From Rhodovulum sp. P5 (lineage in GTDB: Bacteria > Pseudomonadota > Alphaproteobacteria > Rhodobacterales > Rhodobacteraceae): 64,000 nt of DNA. Made by a program: the position numbers and the translations under genes. Shown one piece after another: positions 63,197-64,000 of the stretch. The notes beneath the pieces were generated by a model that ran no database searches, was not told where the DNA came from, and was given only the letters and a program-made list of their open reading frames with translations. Where the stretch lies: positions 3,022,001-3,086,000 of the forward strand of contig NZ_CP015039.1 of the NCBI RefSeq assembly GCF_002079305.1. The letters are read 5' to 3'. Every line of letters starts with the position of its first letter. Positions within the stretch are counted from its first letter, which is position 1.

Positions 63197-63805
63197 TCAG
63201 GCCGTTATCGATGCAGGGGCAAGGGACAGACGCCCGCCCCTTGCCTGCAAGCGCCAGGCCCGGGGCGGGGCGGTGCGCGCCCGGCGGCGTTCCAGGTACC
63301 ATTCGGTGCGGCCCGGCGCATGGCAGGGCGCCATGTGCCAGCGGGTTTCCACACCGGCCGCGCCACCCTCGCCCGGTGTCAGGATCAGCCCCAGCGGCGC
63401 CGGGCCGCCCTTGCCCGCGCCCTGCTCTGCCGCCAGATGCAGCCGCCGGACCGGGGTCAGCGGGGGCGGTTCGGGCAGGTCTGCCACCACAACGGGCACG
63501 GTGCCGGAGCGCAACGCCTCTTCCATGCTCCACAACAGGTCATCGGCGCGCCCGGGATGGACGAAGATCAGCCGCCCCGGCGCCATCCATTGCGCGACCG
63601 CGTCGGGATAAAGCCGCTCTGCCACCCAGGCAGAGGCGATCCAAAGCACCGGGCCCGTTGCAGCCGCCGCCAGGATCAGCGCCAGCATGTGGCGGGAGGG
63701 GCCGCAGACCTCATGCGCACGCCCCTGCGGGAAGGGCAATGTGCCAAGCACGGTCAGCCCCGGACGGTCGCGGTGGGGCAGGCGGGTCAGAATCGGGGCG
63801 GTCAT
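63197..63805 (-). CDS. ImuA-like RecA-fold protein, solitary
   Basis: The 202-residue product resembles the short ImuA family related to SulA/RecA: GRAHEVCGPSRHMLALILAAAA, GPVLWIASAWVAERLYPD, RLIFVHPGRADDLLWSMEEALR and VVVADLPEPPPLTPVRRLHLAAEQG. ImuA usually precedes imuB and dnaE2 in an SOS mutasome cassette, but here the next gene downstream is an MFS transporter. A solitary copy may be a paralogue with another role. No LexA-type box was recognised upstream. The start ATG 63805 is supported by the family N-terminus only weakly. Confidence 0.72.
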   Translation of the reverse strand: MTAPILTRLPHRDRPGLTVLGTLPFPQGRAHEVCGPSRHMLALILAAAATGPVLWIASAWVAERLYPDAVAQWMAPGRLIFVHPGRADDLLWSMEEALRSGTVPVVVADLPEPPPLTPVRRLHLAAEQGAGKGGPAPLGLILTPGEGGAAGVETRWHMAPCHAPGRTEWYLERRRARTAPPRAWRLQARGGRLSLAPASITA

Positions 63806-63908
63806 GGCGACAGGATAAAATGTTCCCCATATGTTCTCAATGATGCTTTCCTTATGGCGGGTGACGAAAATCTGTTACCCTGATCCGGCGAACAGGGAGG
63901 ACGCATCG

Positions 63909-64000
63909 ATGAAAGAACTCGCACTGGCGGGGCTTCTGGCCCTTGGGACGGTGGCTGTGGCCAAGGCCGAAACCCATCATATCGCGCTTCATGTGAACCA
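63909..64000 (+). CDS. Exported small protein, possibly DsrE-like, 5-prime part
   Basis: The gene runs off the window after about 30 codons. The visible part is a signal peptide (MKELALAGLLALGTVAVAKA-E) followed by THHIALHVN, which resembles the first strand of exported DsrE-family proteins (HxIxxHV). AGGGAGGA (63894-63901) supports ATG 63909. The family call is tentative because only the first strand is visible. Confidence 0.5.
   Translation, partial: MKELALAGLLALGTVAVAKAETHHIALHVN

Overview
The window is about 65% GC and almost wholly coding. The gene content points to a Rhodobacterales-type alphaproteobacterium: the block rsfS-rlmH-gpmI-envC-ctpA-rppH, a VPLPA-CTERM surface protein, a solitary ImuA-like gene, and a short MetRS with an altered KMSKS loop. 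This placement is inferred from gene content and protein style, not from a marker gene. Many starts are ATGA-type overlaps, so several clusters are translationally coupled operons.

Region 1 (1-14.5 kb) is an efflux and electrophile/redox stress island. A MarR-type regulator end leads into an EmrA/EmrB pump. A SoxR gene sits beside a textbook SoxR promoter (19-bp spacer filled by a dyad) that fires into a short-chain dehydrogenase. Next come a Tat-exported zinc alcohol dehydrogenase, an exported cupin, a LysR regulator, an exported double carboxymuconolactone-decarboxylase-like protein, a Rossmann reductase, a cytosolic cupin paralogue and an aldo/keto reductase. Three intergenic regions here carry the same dyad ATGA-N7-TCAT, which fits the LysR T-N11-A box, so this looks like one small regulon split between periplasm and cytoplasm. 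A second LysR gene faces a divergent cluster of glutathionyl-hydroquinone reductase, DODA-type dioxygenase, metallo-beta-lactamase-fold hydrolase and DoxX.

Region 2 (15.5-24.2 kb, minus strand) is a tightly overlapping operon: AmiC-like sensor, AmiR/ANTAR antiterminator, two Dpp/Opp-type permeases, solute-binding protein, acetamidase/formamidase, double-ATPase subunit and an isochorismatase-fold hydrolase. A strong intrinsic terminator lies in the leader just before amiC. This fits amide-controlled transcription antitermination of an amide or peptide-like uptake and hydrolysis pathway.

Region 3 (24.5-35.3 kb) is an uncharacterised glycan/surface cluster: two methyltransferase-type proteins, a large GT4 glycosyltransferase apparently broken by one missing C, a MurG-like GT-B protein, unknown proteins, two overlapping secreted proteins (one ending in a Gly-Asn tail encoded by 23 perfect hexamer repeats), and a Sel1-like protein with a peptidoglycan-binding-like end. 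An IS1634-type element and tRNA-Pro(CGG) follow.

Region 4 (37.5-64 kb) is mostly housekeeping: EamA transporter, leuB, leuD and leuC (with a NIDO/VPLPA-CTERM gene between leuC and leuD), MscS channel, rsfS-rlmH, gpmI-envC-ctpA-rppH, a methyltransferase, an M3 peptidase, a lysozyme-like protein, metG, an MFS transporter, an ImuA-like gene and the start of a small exported protein. It also holds a FIST-domain sensor overlapping a hybrid histidine kinase whose PAS domain carries nearly all LOV flavin-photoreceptor residues, a likely blue-light plus ligand sensor pair.
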